From a virus, in IMG/VR virus record IMGVR_UViG_3300009686_000061, positions 1 through 45,553 of that record: a stretch of DNA of 45,553 nt; one strand, given 5' to 3'. The notes below the pieces were generated by a model. That model saw nothing but the letters and a program-made list of their open reading frames with translations. It was not told the origin of the DNA and did not search any database. Below, one piece after another: positions 1 to 7,046 of the stretch. Both the position numbers and the translations under genes were made by a program. The first letter of the stretch is position 1, and every line of letters begins with the position of its first letter.

Positions 1-156
1 AATGTTCAGCGGCTCGGGCGTGACTTGCAAGTCGGTCGCCAGCACCCGCAGGTCATGGCTGTCGCGCGGGCGAAACAACACCTTGTGCACGCCTAACGTT
101 ATCGGCTGCGCGTAGCGGTAATGAGTGGTGTGGGTGATGTCGAAGAAGACAGACAT
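1..156 (-). CDS. Transglutaminase-like protein, N-terminal part (host gene, cut by window edge)
   Basis: The minus strand reads 52 uninterrupted codons from an ATG at 156 to the window edge. The peptide begins MSVFFDITHTTHYRYAQPIT and continues with a K-V-L-F-R-P-R segment and a V-T-P-E-P-L segment. This fits the beta-rich N-terminal region that precedes the Cys-His-Asp transglutaminase core in bacterial transglutaminase-like proteins; the catalytic residues would lie outside the window. It faces away from the integrase and is most likely the first host gene beyond the left prophage junction. Assignment rests on the N-terminal pattern only. Confidence 0.7.
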   Translation of the reverse strand, partial: MSVFFDITHTTHYRYAQPITLGVHKVLFRPRDSHDLRVLATDLQVTPEPLNI

Positions 157-418
157 TTAGAGGTTCCCCATAAGCGGCTGCACGTTGCAGTTTCAATTCG
201 CCGTGTTCAGCGCAGGCCTGTGCCCGTTGCCTGTTCAGCGCGTTGAATCAGTTCGATCTTGTAGCCATCGGATTGAAAGACATTTTCCATATAGATCAAT
301 GACTTATATCAGCATAACCCTGCTCAAATAGTCTGAAAACTTCCTCCAGCCGCCACAGATTGGCGTCTGAACCGTCGCCGGATGGATAGAATGGCCGTTC
401 GACTGAATGGAGAGCAGC
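157..418. other. Left junction region, probable site of attL
   Basis: No convincing gene lies between the host transglutaminase-like start and the integrase. A 27-codon minus-strand reading frame (207-290) is present but has no clear ribosome binding site. No tRNA gene is seen. Since the integrase begins at 419 and a host-type gene begins at 156, attL should lie here. The core cannot be defined because the right prophage end is outside the window. Confidence 0.4.
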
Positions 419-1639
419 ATGGCAAAACCAAGACAAAAAGCATCCGGCATGTGGGAGATTGCCTTACGGCACCCCTCGTTGCCGGGTGGGCGTAAATACT
501 TTACGTTTGATACGGAAGCGCAAGCCATGGCGTATGGGGAACAGTGGTCACTGCTCAAAATGGCCGGAATACAACCCCCTGCGGAGTTGCTGAAACCAGC
601 AACAAAGAAGGCGATCATTCTGGCACACCTGATCAGAACATGGGCCAACAGTGGCTTGGCAGCGCCAACTCAGCATTCTTCGCTAGGGTCTTTGATGACC
701 GAGGTGGGTGCTGTAAATCTGGAAGACGCGACCTATACCTGGCTAGCCGGATACCTCCAGCAACTGAAGGTAAAAAACAATCTGGCACCCAACTCAATCC
801 GGCATCGGATTCAGGCGCTTGGGCGATGTATTGACGAATACCTGCGGCATAACCCGACCGTGGTGTTTTCAAACCCAGTGCGACTGCTGCCAAAGGGTTA
901 CAGCACTTACACCGAAGTGGATCGCGTGCTGGTCCAAGCGGCGGGGAAATCGGCCAAGGTGGATATAGCGCGGGATAGGCGGCTTAATCCCGGCGAAGAG
1001 GAAAGAATCGTCACGGCCTTGTCGGGTGGCATCCGGGAGGACCGGGAGCGAGCGCTATTACTCAAGGGCGGAAATGCACTTCTCACCATGTTCAAAATGA
1101 TCGTGTATTCAGGGATGCGCTTGCGTGAAGCGTACCTGCTGCGCCGGGGTCAAGTGGACCTCGACCTGAAGGTGATCCAGGTACAAAGCACCAAGCAGTG
1201 GCGAGGAAAGGTGGTATTTCGGGATATACCCATGAGGCCGGAGGTGCACCGGGCACTCCTGCATTACTTGTCAACCCGAACCATGCTGCCATCCGCGCAT
1301 CTTTTCCCGTTCATTGACGAGGATGATGATTTGCCATTGAAGAAAGTGACACAGAGGCTCTCTGAGCGATTCCTAAGCGCTTTTGAGTATGCTGGTTGTC
1401 AGGAACTGCATGAGCATGACTTGCGGCATGAAGCCACCTGCCGATGGCTTGAAATGCGGGATATAACAGGAAACTGGATGTTCCGACTTGAAGAGATCAA
1501 TCGCTTCATGGGCTGGTCGCCAAACTCCGTGATGGCCCAGCGCTATGCTTCGTTCAGGGGCTCTGACTTGTCACAGCGCATGTGGGCTACGCAAGCGCCT
1601 GAAGTAAAGGCGGCGACTGGCGGCGCGACGGCTGTTTGA
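419..1639 (+). CDS. int: Phage integrase, tyrosine recombinase
   Basis: Catalyses site-specific integration and, with an excisionase, excision of the prophage. The C-terminal catalytic domain shows the family signatures: box I with arginine in SGMRLREA (about residue 234), the H-x-x-R box in HDLRHEA (His333, Arg336), an MGW motif, and the nucleophile Tyr376 in QRYASFRG. The N-terminal half looks like a core-binding SAM-like domain. Length (406 aa) is usual. I chose ATG 419 over the upstream ATG 407 because GGAG at 409-412 is well spaced for 419. The 3' end overlaps the convergent excisionase-like gene by 53 bases, a common phage arrangement. All catalytic residues checked are present. Confidence 0.93.
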   Translation: MAKPRQKASGMWEIALRHPSLPGGRKYFTFDTEAQAMAYGEQWSLLKMAGIQPPAELLKPATKKAIILAHLIRTWANSGLAAPTQHSSLGSLMTEVGAVNLEDATYTWLAGYLQQLKVKNNLAPNSIRHRIQALGRCIDEYLRHNPTVVFSNPVRLLPKGYSTYTEVDRVLVQAAGKSAKVDIARDRRLNPGEEERIVTALSGGIREDRERALLLKGGNALLTMFKMIVYSGMRLREAYLLRRGQVDLDLKVIQVQSTKQWRGKVVFRDIPMRPEVHRALLHYLSTRTMLPSAHLFPFIDEDDDLPLKKVTQRLSERFLSAFEYAGCQELHEHDLRHEATCRWLEMRDITGNWMFRLEEINRFMGWSPNSVMAQRYASFRGSDLSQRMWATQAPEVKAATGGATAV

Positions 1640-1853
1640 TGGCCGTCACATTTGGTTGACGCTTGGCGCGTCGCTCTTGTGCTTCCGACCGGGCCTTCTC
1701 CGCCAGATAGCTTAAAAGATCGGATCGCATAAAGAGCCATGATCGGCCCAGCTTAAGCCCGGGTATGTCACCAGCCCGCGCCAACTCTTCCACCTGATCG
1801 GCGGTACATCGCAGCAGATCGGCACATTCGTTTGAGTCGATTGTTTCACTCAT
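1587..1853 (-). CDS. Excisionase-like MerR/HTH_17-type DNA-binding protein
   Basis: An 88-aa protein with an N-terminal helix-turn-helix segment (SNECADLLRCTADQVEELAR, then GDIPGLKLGRSWLFMRSDLLSYL), the pattern of excisionase-family HTH_17 domains, and a basic, arginine-rich tail. It lies tail-to-tail with and overlaps the integrase, and is the last gene of the leftward operon, as expected for an excision factor. The ATG overlaps the stop of the upstream 51-aa gene (ATGA). Function as Xis is inferred from domain type and position. Confidence 0.75.
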   Translation of the reverse strand: MSETIDSNECADLLRCTADQVEELARAGDIPGLKLGRSWLFMRSDLLSYLAEKARSEAQERRAKRQPNVTAIKQPSRRQSPPLLQALA

Positions 1854-2005
1854 TCCCGCTCCCCTTCAATTGCTTGTTTAAATTCCTGCGCTTCAGCTTG
1901 AGTCAACAAACTATCAAAGGTGATCGCTTGCATTCCTTCGCCAATTTCGCTCCAGATTTCAGAATCTTCAGCGTCTAGCGCTTCGGGTGTGTCGGGCGGA
2001 GTCAT
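1850..2005 (-). CDS. Small acidic hypothetical protein (51 aa)
   Basis: A 51-codon gene beginning MTPPDTPEALDAEDSEIWSE. It is coupled at both ends by ATGA overlaps, with the 142-aa gene upstream and the excisionase-like gene downstream. The composition is strongly acidic in the first half (E/D-rich), possibly a DNA mimic or adaptor, but no family is recognised. The overlaps are the main evidence that it is a real gene. Confidence 0.6.
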   Translation of the reverse strand: MTPPDTPEALDAEDSEIWSEIGEGMQAITFDSLLTQAEAQEFKQAIEGERE

Positions 2006-2430
2006 TGTTTGGCCTTCTGAGCTTCTTCCACCAAGGTTCGTAGGCCATCAAGAGTGAACGCGATGTGGTGCGGGCTGGCATACGAGATACAAAACACTTT
2101 TGCAAGTTCATGGATGTTCGTCAACTCTGCCGCATTAATGGCTGGCTGCTGGGGCACTGCATCAATACTCGATACGCTCAGAACGGCGGAAAAATACTCG
2201 ATTGCATCCCGCACGGCTTGCGAGCACTCAGGCCCATCAAAAACATCAAGGGCCACGCGCTTGATGCGGTCCGCAATCTCTGTCAGATCAATGTCTGCAA
2301 TAGCCAACTCTGCCGCAGCATGGCGGGCGTCGCGGTGGCCAAGCTTATAGACCAGCTTTGCAGCAGTGTCGTACCCCTTAAGTTCCGCTGTTATGGGCAA
2401 ACGCATGATGGCGTCGTGTAGGCCTTTCAT
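2002..2430 (-). CDS. Hypothetical phage protein
   Basis: A 142-aa, mostly helical, soluble-looking protein with no recognised motif, signal peptide or membrane segment. It overlaps neighbours on both sides by four bases, so it is translated as part of the leftward early operon. Genes in this accessory stretch between excisionase and recombination genes are usually dispensable host-takeover or counter-defence genes; nothing in this sequence points to a specific role. Confidence 0.65.
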   Translation of the reverse strand: MKGLHDAIMRLPITAELKGYDTAAKLVYKLGHRDARHAAAELAIADIDLTEIADRIKRVALDVFDGPECSQAVRDAIEYFSAVLSVSSIDAVPQQPAINAAELTNIHELAKVFCISYASPHHIAFTLDGLRTLVEEAQKAKQ

Positions 2431-3158
2431 GGCTTTTCTCCAATTCCGTGATGTTTTTCAGTGGCTCGAACTATTGCTATGACTACATCATCAGACTTCG
2501 GCAGCGCTCCGTACATTCTGAATATCTCATCTGGCGTCATTGACGCCCGCTCAGCCTGTGGCATCAGCTTGTCAGGATGTGTTGCAATCCATAACGGATT
2601 AAGCCCGCCCGCCGATGGCTGGGGTGAAAACACGATTGCGCCATCAAATCCACATACGGGGCAGTCACATGCTTGGAATCCTCGCTCATACATGGCCTCG
2701 TAATCCACCCCTTGTTTGAGACCCTGCGGCACTGCCACTTGCTGCGCGTAAATCATCAGACGTTTTATTTCTTTGTAATCGAGTTTTAACTGAGCCTCAA
2801 ATATGTCAATCTCGTATGCATCAGCAGCCAGCATGTCGGCGGCGGCATCACCAATCGAGTCTTTTGCCATTGCACGCAGGCGTGAAATTAGGTCTGCACG
2901 CTCACCGCTTGTTGGTGGGGCGGGGCGGGTGAATAGCGCGGTGCCCACTGCCAAGTCGCACCCGTAATTGCATTGCTCTGTGAAGTCAACACCCATCACG
3001 CCATGGCATGTGACTATCGCTACCGGCTCCCCCGTCTGCGCTTCCTCGCGCTCGATGGCTCTACTCAGTTCATCCTTCACAGAACACCCTCTCGGTGTTT
3101 GAATGGTTAGGACGTTAAGCAGGTCCAGCGCCCGTTTCATCGAGTCGATCGTGTTCAT
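2427..3158 (-). CDS. Hypothetical early phage protein with CxxC pair
   Basis: A 243-aa protein. Residues about 43-80 carry GEPVAIV followed by VGTALFTRPAPP, an arrangement widespread in modular phage early proteins of the Ea22/ead kind. A C-D-C-P-V-C-G segment near residue 165 could be half of a metal-binding site. The region between is helical. It overlaps the 65-aa gene upstream and the 142-aa gene downstream. Function unknown; the family comparison is from general knowledge of such modular proteins. Confidence 0.65.
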   Translation of the reverse strand: MNTIDSMKRALDLLNVLTIQTPRGCSVKDELSRAIEREEAQTGEPVAIVTCHGVMGVDFTEQCNYGCDLAVGTALFTRPAPPTSGERADLISRLRAMAKDSIGDAAADMLAADAYEIDIFEAQLKLDYKEIKRLMIYAQQVAVPQGLKQGVDYEAMYERGFQACDCPVCGFDGAIVFSPQPSAGGLNPLWIATHPDKLMPQAERASMTPDEIFRMYGALPKSDDVVIAIVRATEKHHGIGEKP

Positions 3159-3352
3159 TTCAAATTCCTTATTTCAACGCCGATAGACCCATGGCCTCCA
3201 GCGCGTCGATCAAAATATTTCGCAGCATATTCAAGCGTCGCCTTGCGCGAAGCCTTCCCATACTCGCGCATTTGATCGGAAGTAAAAAGATCAGGATAGG
3301 TGCTTCTGGCAATTTCGGGCACTGGCAGCGGTGGAAGTTGACCCGCGCTCAT
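3155..3352 (-). CDS. Hypothetical protein (65 aa)
   Basis: A 65-aa protein with a proline-rich start (PPLPVPEI) and a helical segment containing DQMREYGKASRKATLEYAAK. Four-base overlaps with both neighbours place it in the leftward operon. No family recognised. Confidence 0.6.
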   Translation of the reverse strand: MSAGQLPPLPVPEIARSTYPDLFTSDQMREYGKASRKATLEYAAKYFDRRAGGHGSIGVEIRNLK

Positions 3353-3819
3353 GATGCAGCCATCCCGTCATCTATTCCGATACGCACTGTCCGGTAGGGT
3401 CCATCAACAACCCATCGGTTTCCCTCATGCTCGCCCTCGAATCCATAGCCCTGGCATTGCGTTTCAAGCCAATCAAGCCGCTCCGAATCCATCAGCCGGT
3501 CAGCCGCAAACTTCAGGGCGGAATCGCGCTCTTTGACCAACTCGCGCACGGGGTTGGCGCCATTCCAGTTCCCCGGCTCGCCAGTTGATCCGGTGCAGGC
3601 TTGGTAGCACTCGTTGACGGTGCTTTTGTGAGTCTCGGCCTCCATCTTCCACTGCTGAGCTTGCTGCTTCATGGCGTCGCGCTCAATACGACAAGAGTGA
3701 TATTCGTCTTTTGACCCGTTAAAAAGCGCCAAGTACTGATCGCGCTCAGCCGTCAGCGCATCAACCTGAGCCCGAAGCTCACGGATAGTTTCAGCAACTT
3801 CGATGTGTTCTGTCGTCAT
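3349..3819 (-). CDS. Coiled-coil early phage protein (ead/Ea22-like)
   Basis: A 156-aa protein. Residues about 8-65 form a predicted coiled coil (IRELRAQVDALTAERDQYLA). The C-terminal part contains DSERLDWLE, a motif found in many modular phage early proteins of unknown role, followed by a beta-rich end. Coupled by overlap to the ASCH-domain gene upstream and the 65-aa gene downstream. Function unknown. Confidence 0.65.
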   Translation of the reverse strand: MTTEHIEVAETIRELRAQVDALTAERDQYLALFNGSKDEYHSCRIERDAMKQQAQQWKMEAETHKSTVNECYQACTGSTGEPGNWNGANPVRELVKERDSALKFAADRLMDSERLDWLETQCQGYGFEGEHEGNRWVVDGPYRTVRIGIDDGMAAS

Positions 3820-4097
3820 GTCATAGCTCCCAAATTTATAGCGAACACCTCGACCGGCTCAGGTCCAAAGTGATCATGCTGGATTGTTTTTACCTCGTAG
3901 CCTTGCCACGGAAATGTCAGGCGTCGACTGGCATCATCGCGGGCCGGATAGCCCAAGGTGATGACGACAGAATCGAAGTGCTTGAACCGAATTCGCTTCG
4001 CCCAGAACGGGGTAATTAGGCGAAATTCCTGCGTCTTTGTTCCGGCCTTTATCTGATTGAAATAGACGGCTTTTACAGGAAGGGTTAGGGTTTTCAC
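3816..4097 (-). CDS. ASCH-superfamily (DUF3850-like) protein
   Basis: A 93-aa protein starting MKTLTLPVKAVYFNQIKAGT, then K-T-Q-E-F-R-L. The pattern 'beta strand - K - YF - I - G - K-T - E/R' is the start of ASCH/PUA-like folds, which bind RNA or modified nucleotides. The C-terminal strand contains the expected V-I-T-L-G-Y and G-Y-E-V blocks. It is one of two ASCH-like genes in this operon (see 5014-5658). Fold assignment is moderately secure; the substrate is unknown. Confidence 0.65.
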   Translation of the reverse strand: MKTLTLPVKAVYFNQIKAGTKTQEFRLITPFWAKRIRFKHFDSVVITLGYPARDDASRRLTFPWQGYEVKTIQHDHFGPEPVEVFAINLGAMT

Positions 4098-4273
4098 CGT
4101 GGCACCCCCGCATAAGTACCCTGGCGATTAACAGCCCGATACACAGAGCCATACCCAATGCAAAGCGCATCAGCTATTTTTTGCACGCTGATGCCAGCCT
4201 GTACGCACTTGTCCAACGTTGGGATAACGCTCTCGGGGATGGCGACTAGCCGGTGTGGTTCTTTGTTTGTCAT
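4094..4273 (-). CDS. Small helix-turn-helix protein (59 aa)
   Basis: A 59-codon gene linked by ATGA overlaps to the genes on both sides. The C-terminal half (AGISVQKIADALCIGYGSVY then RAVNRQGTYAG) is a resolvase/Hin-type helix-turn-helix. The adjacent upstream gene has the same helix pattern (MAAALGVASSTISRAINHQGAYQG), so the two are probably a diverged tandem duplication. Likely a small DNA-binding regulator; target unknown. Confidence 0.6.
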   Translation of the reverse strand: MTNKEPHRLVAIPESVIPTLDKCVQAGISVQKIADALCIGYGSVYRAVNRQGTYAGVPR

Positions 4274-4473
4274 ATTCCAGAGCCTTGGTAAGCGCCTTGG
4301 TGATTGATAGCGCGTGAGATTGTTGATGAGGCAACACCGAGTGCGGCAGCCATTACCCGCATGGTGGAACCTGCGTGCTTCATTTGAGACACGACCTGCA
4401 GCTTCTCAGCATCCAGCGATGGTGGTACATGGCGGCGACGTTTTCCGCCGTTGTTAGGTCTGTCGTACCTCAC
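4270..4473 (-). CDS. Helix-turn-helix protein, GTG start proposed
   Basis: A 67-aa basic protein with a C-terminal helix-turn-helix (residues about 37-62, TMRVMAAALGVASSTISRAI). The same frame is open to an ATG at 4512, but that start lacks a ribosome binding site. A GTG at 4473 is preceded by AGGGGC and gives the more usual short overlap with the upstream gene. Its recognition helix and the following QGAYQG resemble the next gene downstream, suggesting duplication. The start is uncertain. Confidence 0.6.
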   Translation of the reverse strand: MRYDRPNNGGKRRRHVPPSLDAEKLQVVSQMKHAGSTMRVMAAALGVASSTISRAINHQGAYQGSGI

Positions 4474-5017
4474 TTTGCCCCTTGCTTGCGTAATGTTTAA
4501 TGACCCGGCCATTCGGGTTTGGCATGTCTCGCTCGATCACATCACCCAGCGCAACAAGCCGACGCATTGATGACGACATGTTTTTAAATCCGAGTGACTT
4601 TCCGATCTGGCCAGATGATCGCCATGGGTGCGTTTTTATCCACTTGCGAATCACGATGTGCCTATTGGGTGGGTCGTCATACTTTCTGACGGATTCCCAA
4701 AACCAGACCGGTGCATTGCGTGTTGTCACTTTTCCAAGTGTTCGCTTTGTGCAGCCATCACGCTCAAGGCACACGAGAATTTCACAGATAGTGGATATTC
4801 GGCCACTCAAAGCGAGTGAAATATCGGAGGCTGTAGACACTCCGTTATCTTCAACGTACCGAGCAACGGCTGATACTGTCATGGGTAAATATTCACGCTC
4901 TGGCTGCTTCGGCTTCGTTGGCTTCTTCGCTGGCGATAACTTCACCGGCTTCAGCATGACCGGCGTGAATTGCCATGGGATGATGCCTGGTGCGAATGTG
5001 GTTTGGATTGCTCTCAT
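4454..5017 (-). CDS. Putative winged-helix phage protein
   Basis: A 187-aa protein. After a proline/lysine-rich N-terminal linker (residues 20-45), two similar helical units follow: about 50-110 (SAVARYVEDNGVSTASDISL) and about 120-175 (IRKWIKTHPWRSSGQIGKSL). Each resembles a winged helix of the 'start-inhibitory residue, split HTH' type. This suggests tandem winged-helix DNA-binding domains. It overlaps both neighbours in the operon. The domain reading is by eye; no family name is assigned. Confidence 0.6.
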   Translation of the reverse strand: MRAIQTTFAPGIIPWQFTPVMLKPVKLSPAKKPTKPKQPEREYLPMTVSAVARYVEDNGVSTASDISLALSGRISTICEILVCLERDGCTKRTLGKVTTRNAPVWFWESVRKYDDPPNRHIVIRKWIKTHPWRSSGQIGKSLGFKNMSSSMRRLVALGDVIERDMPNPNGRVIKHYASKGQSEVRQT

Positions 5018-5658
5018 GGCGTGGCCTTAAATTCAACTACCCATACCCATGGGTTTAAATCCCACGATCCGATGCCGTTTATCGACTCCCATAGTGAGTG
5101 GTAACCGCGTTTTGCTGAGCCGTCGTAGAAGGCTTTTACTTTTTTAGGGACGGGTGGCGCGTAATGGTCTGGCCCTTTCGTGATCCCCTCTGCAATCGCA
5201 TCGGCCTCACTGATTTCCTGCAGCCGCTCCACGCGCACACCGGTGATCTCCAGCATGATGCGACTAGCCCAGCGGGGCATGTGTATACTTGGCTTCACGG
5301 ATGACTTGAGGTTATCTTCTTCGTCCATGAACTCATGAATTCCGTGAGAAGCGGGGAAGGAGCAGTGGTAGTTCTCGCCAGTCGTCCAATTGGCCAGGCG
5401 CATGTCTCCATCACATTCGTCATTCAAAAACGGCTGAAAGTTTTCTCGCACCCAAAGCCGGTCGCTGGGCTGGCCGTAGGGGCAGTTGCTGTATTCGCCC
5501 TGATTGACTTCACCGGCCAGTTCATGAGGCTGCAACATACAGCGCTTACCCATGTTCCGGTCAGGCCGGGCCTTCACTACCCGCCGCGTCTGCGTCTTGC
5601 TGCCGTTAAGCAGCGCACGGACCATCGGGCCATTGAAAAGGATTGGCCGGTCAGTCAT
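5014..5658 (-). CDS. ASCH-domain protein ('morphogenetic protein' type)
   Basis: A 214-aa protein starting MTDRPILFNGPMVRALLNGS and followed by K-T-Q-T-R-R-V. This is the hallmark of a large phage/prophage family often labelled morphogenetic protein, carrying an ASCH (PUA-like) fold thought to bind nucleic acid. Later conserved parts include D-R-L-W-V-R-E-N-F and P-S-I-H-M-P-R-W-A-S-R-I, both typical of the family. I use ATG 5658, preceded by AGGGGG, rather than ATG 5790, because homologous proteins begin here and the extra 44 residues look non-coding. Confidence 0.75.
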   Translation of the reverse strand: MTDRPILFNGPMVRALLNGSKTQTRRVVKARPDRNMGKRCMLQPHELAGEVNQGEYSNCPYGQPSDRLWVRENFQPFLNDECDGDMRLANWTTGENYHCSFPASHGIHEFMDEEDNLKSSVKPSIHMPRWASRIMLEITGVRVERLQEISEADAIAEGITKGPDHYAPPVPKKVKAFYDGSAKRGYHSLWESINGIGSWDLNPWVWVVEFKATP

Positions 5659-5869
5659 GGTGTCCCCCTTCACTATCATCACTCTCAACAAACGCCACAA
5701 CAGCGCCACGGCCCAGCAGATCATTCGCTTTGATAGCGAGCTGGTTGCCGTTGACCATGCGGCCACTCTGTTTCGCGCACTCATTGACAAAGGCCATGAT
5801 GCGGGTTATCTCGTGTTGCGCGGTCGGGCCGGTGAAGGCGCGTTCTAGGCGGGCGGCGTAGGTGCTCAT
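5651..5869 (-). CDS. Hypothetical protein (72 aa)
   Basis: A 72-aa protein lying between rdgC and the ASCH gene with short overlaps on both sides (4 and 8 bases). Helical, with an acidic tail (ESDDSEGG) and no recognised motif. Operon position is the only clue to function. Confidence 0.6.
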   Translation of the reverse strand: MSTYAARLERAFTGPTAQHEITRIMAFVNECAKQSGRMVNGNQLAIKANDLLGRGAVVAFVESDDSEGGHHD

Positions 5870-6756
5870 GCTGTCACCTCACCACCCAGCGCATCCAGCA
5901 GATCCGGAATCATCTTGCTCAGCTCACCAGTGGCGATTGACACGTCAGCGTCAAAGCCGTCATCTTTTCCGGCTGATGTCTTTTCAAACACCACATCCAG
6001 AAATTCCATCTTCTTGACCTGCAGGCCTTCGGTAAGCACGAACGATACCCGGCTGTCCCAGGTCAGCGCCAGTTTGGTGGGAAGCTTTCCCTGCTCTACG
6101 TAATGCTTCACTTCATCGGTATCAAGCGGATGCTTGCCGTATTTGATCGTCGCCTTAGATTCATCGGCGGCCTTCAGTTCACACTCACGGTCCACCGTGA
6201 AGCCGGCGGGCGGTTCCTGCGAGATCAGCCATTCAGACATGGCCGCTGTGGGTGATACCTTGGTGTCAATCAGTCGCACGGACAGCCCATCAATGCACTT
6301 CACCAGCATCGTGACCACTTCATCTGCCTTGGACTGGCTGCTGGAGTCGATCACCAGCAGGCTTGCCGCCGGGTCAATCCAGACCAGCACCGCTGATTCT
6401 TTGCTGAATGCCATCGGCATCAATTCCAGTTTGATGTCGTCCTTGATCTCGCGGGTTTCTTTTTTCCCTGGTTTGCGCCCGGTGTTAGCCTCGATGTGGG
6501 CGCGGCGCTCATCGGCCCTCTTGTTGATGACGGATGCGGGCACGGCGCGGGTTTCAATCATCAGTTTGGCGATCCACTGGCCACCGACTGACTCCAGCAG
6601 CGGACCGTGTTCTTCGCCGCGTGGTGGAACCCAGCCGATTGATTTCTCTTGGCTGGCGCCGCAGGGGGTGAAGGCGGAGGCCGAGAGAGCTGTATCAGCG
6701 CCCAGGGCGTCGATTGATAAGGCAGCGATTCGGTAGAGGATAGTGTTCTTGAACAT
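5866..6756 (-). CDS. rdgC: Recombination-associated protein RdgC
   Basis: A 296-aa protein that starts MFKNTILYRIAALSIDALGA, the typical RdgC N-terminus, and has the usual family length. RdgC forms a ring-shaped dimer encircling duplex DNA and restrains RecA-mediated recombination. The internal G-W-V-P-P-R and the lysine/arginine-rich central part fit. It sits in the recombination block with RecT and YqaJ, so it probably protects or channels phage DNA ends. Preceded on its 5' side by an intrinsic terminator, so it may depend on antitermination or its own promoter. Confidence 0.88.
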   Translation of the reverse strand: MFKNTILYRIAALSIDALGADTALSASAFTPCGASQEKSIGWVPPRGEEHGPLLESVGGQWIAKLMIETRAVPASVINKRADERRAHIEANTGRKPGKKETREIKDDIKLELMPMAFSKESAVLVWIDPAASLLVIDSSSQSKADEVVTMLVKCIDGLSVRLIDTKVSPTAAMSEWLISQEPPAGFTVDRECELKAADESKATIKYGKHPLDTDEVKHYVEQGKLPTKLALTWDSRVSFVLTEGLQVKKMEFLDVVFEKTSAGKDDGFDADVSIATGELSKMIPDLLDALGGEVTA

Positions 6757-6768
6757 GGTTTTCTCGTT

Positions 6769-6792
6769 AAAAAACCCGCAATCGGCGGGCTT
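6769..6792 (-). terminator. Intrinsic terminator inside the leftward operon
   Basis: On the minus strand CCCGC (6785-6789) pairs with GCGGG (6775-6779) around a 5-nt loop and is followed by a U-run (A6 on the plus strand, 6769-6774). It lies between the 67-aa gene and rdgC, so full expression of downstream genes needs read-through. Confidence 0.7.
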
Positions 6793-6842
6793 TATTTATT
6801 GGTTGAATTGGCGTCTATCCCTTGTCGAACAAGGGCTGTTAG

Positions 6843-7046
6843 CTATGCATTTAGTAGCCATCTGATTGGTGCGCTCCACGCTGGCGGCTTGTAAATATTG
6901 CTCGCCTGCATCACTCCCGATGCGTAAGTTCCAGGTGATTCACCCGGTAGGCGCTGGCGACGGACGTAGCCTTGTGGGAACGCCTTCTTGATGCACTTAG
7001 GCATGTCAACGTAGCGCTGCTGTTTCACTGGATGCGGGTTGCTCAT
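6843..7046 (-). CDS. Hypothetical protein (67 aa)
   Basis: A 67-aa basic protein (MSNPHPVKQQRYVDMPKCIK) with no recognised domain. It overlaps the end of the exonuclease gene by four bases and is followed by an intrinsic terminator. It may assist the recombination genes it is coupled to, but that is only a positional guess. Confidence 0.6.
   Translation of the reverse strand: MSNPHPVKQQRYVDMPKCIKKAFPQGYVRRQRLPGESPGTYASGVMQASNIYKPPAWSAPIRWLLNA

Noticed and set aside
207-290. 27-codon minus-strand frame in the left junction
   Set aside because: No ribosome site and no recognisable product; could be residual host sequence.
304-648. Minus-strand frame overlapping the integrase start
   Set aside because: Shadow of the integrase; no ribosome site or domain pattern.
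3934-4170. Minus-strand 78-codon frame
   Set aside because: Overlaps the ASCH-like gene and the 59-aa HTH gene in another frame; those have matching overlaps and domain patterns.
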